Origin: Omnitrophica WOR_2 bacterium RIFCSPLOWO2_01_FULL_41_12
GTDB taxonomy: Bacteria > Omnitrophota > Gorgyraeia > Gygaellales > Profunditerraquicolaceae
Reading direction: 5' to 3'
DNA length: 7,214 nt
Assembly (NCBI GenBank): GCA_001805765.1
Contig: MHGW01000036.1
Location: 1-7,214 of the forward strand
The stretch's first letter is position 1; each line of letters opens with the position of its first letter. The notes under the pieces are model-generated. The model did not search any database and was not told the DNA's origin. It worked only from the letters and a program-made list of their open reading frames with translations. This document shows positions 6,601-7,214 of this stretch, piece after piece. Both the position numbers and the translations under genes were made by a program.

Positions 6601-7214
6601 TGTGGACACCTCTCCTGTGTCTGGATTGAAATAGGCTTTGCCGTCTTTATAACGCGGTCCGTGCATTGCTTTTTCTTTTGCCTCTGCCACTCCTTCGGCG
6701 TCTCTATGCTTACTCCTTTCCTCATACGCTTCTAACTCACCATGTCTGCTGCGAGCGCGATTGCCCCATTGCCCGCTGGATTGCATTTTGCCTAACAAAT
6801 CTTCTGCATATTCCGCTGTATGTTCCGCCGCTTTCAGGTGTTTTTTCCTCCTAGCTGTTCCACCAGCCAAAACTCCCACATTCCAACCAAAAAGTTTACG
6901 CATACCCCTGCCCATATAATCTTCTTTAGCCAAGTCACCCTTACCTCCAGCCCCAGTGTACCAGGCATCCTTGGTTCTCGCCCATTTCATCTTTGCGTGT
7001 TCGGTCCAAAACTCTCCTCCCAAAGGCATGTGCCACAGCGCGCCTTTCCCAGCCAACTTTACTCCGCGTCCTGTCGCCCCAGCCAACCACCTCCCCGCGG
7101 CATAACCGGTCGCGATGGTGGCGACTTTGCCGAAGAAATCTTTAGCCTTGGACGCGACACTGCCGCCGGCAACGTTGAGTTTCTGCACTTCCTGCAAGCC
7201 GACGAATAACAATA
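3670..7214 (-). CDS. very large coiled-coil protein, 5' end outside the window; possibly the cytoplasmic tail of a VirB6/TrbL-like secretion protein
   Basis: The frame is open to the window edge with about 1180 codons visible; a TTG at 7212 is the first possible start, but the gene very probably begins further upstream. The visible start, LLFVGLQEVQKL, followed by a Gly/Ala-rich stretch with regular basic residues (about 14-60, e.g. GYAAGRWLAGATGRG), looks like the exit from a membrane region. Residues about 205-525 are Lys/Glu/Ala-rich with heptad-like spacing, a long coiled coil. After it, about 545-1180 is helical and less charged, with no catalytic motif I can identify, ending in a basic tail (SLARASEGKRRGE). 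Known context: some type IV secretion VirB6/TrbL proteins, including those in Patescibacteria, have membrane spans followed by long soluble tails. That assignment is inference, since neither the membrane part nor VirB4/VirD4 neighbours are visible. Alternatives are a cytoskeletal scaffold or other surface-complex protein. It is the first visible gene of the operon. Confidence 0.85.
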   Translation of the reverse strand, partial: LLFVGLQEVQKLNVAGGSVASKAKDFFGKVATIATGYAAGRWLAGATGRGVKLAGKGALWHMPLGGEFWTEHAKMKWARTKDAWYTGAGGKGDLAKEDYMGRGMRKLFGWNVGVLAGGTARRKKHLKAAEHTAEYAEDLLGKMQSSGQWGNRARSRHGELEAYEERSKHRDAEGVAEAKEKAMHGPRYKDGKAYFNPDTGEVSTLAGEAARFAIRQQRWEEEGKALIGSERKKIIERARPDMEKAVKDSDEAREGRKSSDLVAAEAEEAGAKNILRTAEAKIQVVVDAKLKTDTDVLLAQTNLNKANEEIKFAEKGLKILKKSGEYTEMIEDKEEKNKAEETLEKISEKLKDTEGVLTDKDKTQLGKMKVAEEKKIEDLDVKIQGNSKGLLEEKAAKKLEDERQKAVNAVEDAKRTIEEKKAQIATDLEKTERVEDGSRTIAEQRDVYKAATEKTIKASDAWDKVVADAGSTLPDADEKEIKNYRDSDSKEKPPISKELKEIMDQRDRDTEVSKRLEEIEEDLYSGFLIGKDGEPVMANGKEVERKNSNVAIAYLQAAQKAAAVGAGVEASETEAKKIILGLESYGSLFSAEVASKMGAEASKAFIDGIKDKKMGDLFKKGAKELKDALEGAQAKGIKLSLEALSLTNVGAKMAQAQMIAEYNKDITGANKAEAADHATDIFTLERYNFKTPASAFKDWVKKQTERLQGVEREQSVVNAMGTLGQFFKLQKQGKEITTDQKAQMMAHVKHLTSNGWMDDLLARVAKMATSKKTLTGEKREEAEALEEIFINKLHWDPKDNRSGADRTAQVQKLIGMGGDRKQMQAEEAVLWRMESTDEGYGEANKQLAEIAHSNYANIVGPGADKLSRMRVAKEAGMITDEQIEKAGEGDVRATAAVDASIEQLMAYTEKFIEPVAGMADGAKMAAATFMKSMDEFTEAFEMLADFKNLAMNTGHIDDGGHTYYDMNEGMLRGNLGHKGKEFVLGEWRKLGLDQRLSRLKTHSIGQMQEDFGTIDYTASEECDDAIRETFAGLSNQREFAKVDGRNKDHIAGMAAGETIRQDENGRTKIGDDDSAYFRSTFKHIIDKDQRKKEVEKRLRGNYAAFLQNNPAALFGSLAERSGLSFDDGMKGNLNMNICGENINNVEELVAWVNQDSSYRFNPERIRRSLARASEGKRRGE

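Noticed and set aside
6128..6634. 168-codon plus-strand ORF rich in Ser and Phe
   Set aside because: It is the complement of the Lys/Glu/Ala-rich coiled coil of the large minus-strand gene; the biased composition creates open antisense frames, and no promoter or ribosome site accompanies it.
7210..7212. TTG at 7212 as true start of the large gene
   Set aside because: The frame is open to the edge and the first residues look like the end of a hydrophobic segment, so the start is probably outside the window.
1..7214. Alternative genetic code (TGA as Gly, seen in Gracilibacteria/Absconditabacteria)
   Set aside because: All the main genes read through with the standard code and contain no in-frame TGA.

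Overview
The window is a bacterial chromosome segment in which every well-supported gene lies on the minus strand. Codon use fits the standard bacterial code: all three visible stop codons are TAA and no frame needs TGA read as an amino acid. I see no rRNA, tRNA, CRISPR array or intact transposase. The combination of an AAA/DUF4143 ATPase, a compact NYN-domain nuclease, a very large coiled-coil protein of secretion-system flavour, an orphan helical protein and weak Shine-Dalgarno sites would suit a member of the Patescibacteria (Candidate Phyla Radiation). That is an inference from gene content, not proof.

Reading in the direction of transcription (right to left), the window opens inside a gene of at least 1180 codons (7214 to 3670). 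Its glycine/alanine-rich beginning, about 300-residue charged coiled coil and long helical C-terminal half look like the soluble tail of a membrane protein, possibly a VirB6/TrbL-type conjugation channel subunit. Eleven bases (or 17, depending on the start) after its stop comes a 528-codon gene for an unrecognised, mostly helical protein (3652 to 2066). The two probably form one operon. After another 79 bases comes a 166-codon NYN/DUF88 PIN-like RNase gene (1986 to 1486), which ends in a strong, probably bidirectional, hairpin terminator.

The 314-base stretch from 1172 to 1485 is the most unusual part. A near-consensus sigma70 promoter on the plus strand (1412-1440) points straight into the NYN terminator and would give an RNA of only about 57 bases. 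On the minus strand there is a 53-codon small ORF (1399 to 1238) whose start closely resembles a 17-codon ORF sitting across the NYN start (2027 to 1974). The substitutions between them in the well-aligned block fall only at third codon positions and the single gap is three bases, so this repeat appears to have been under coding constraint. The paired copies bracket the NYN gene. A short 34-base-period near-repeat overlaps the small ORF.

The left end carries a DUF4143-type P-loop ATPase (1171 to beyond base 1) with its own extended -10 promoter at 1201-1229, independent of the NYN operon.
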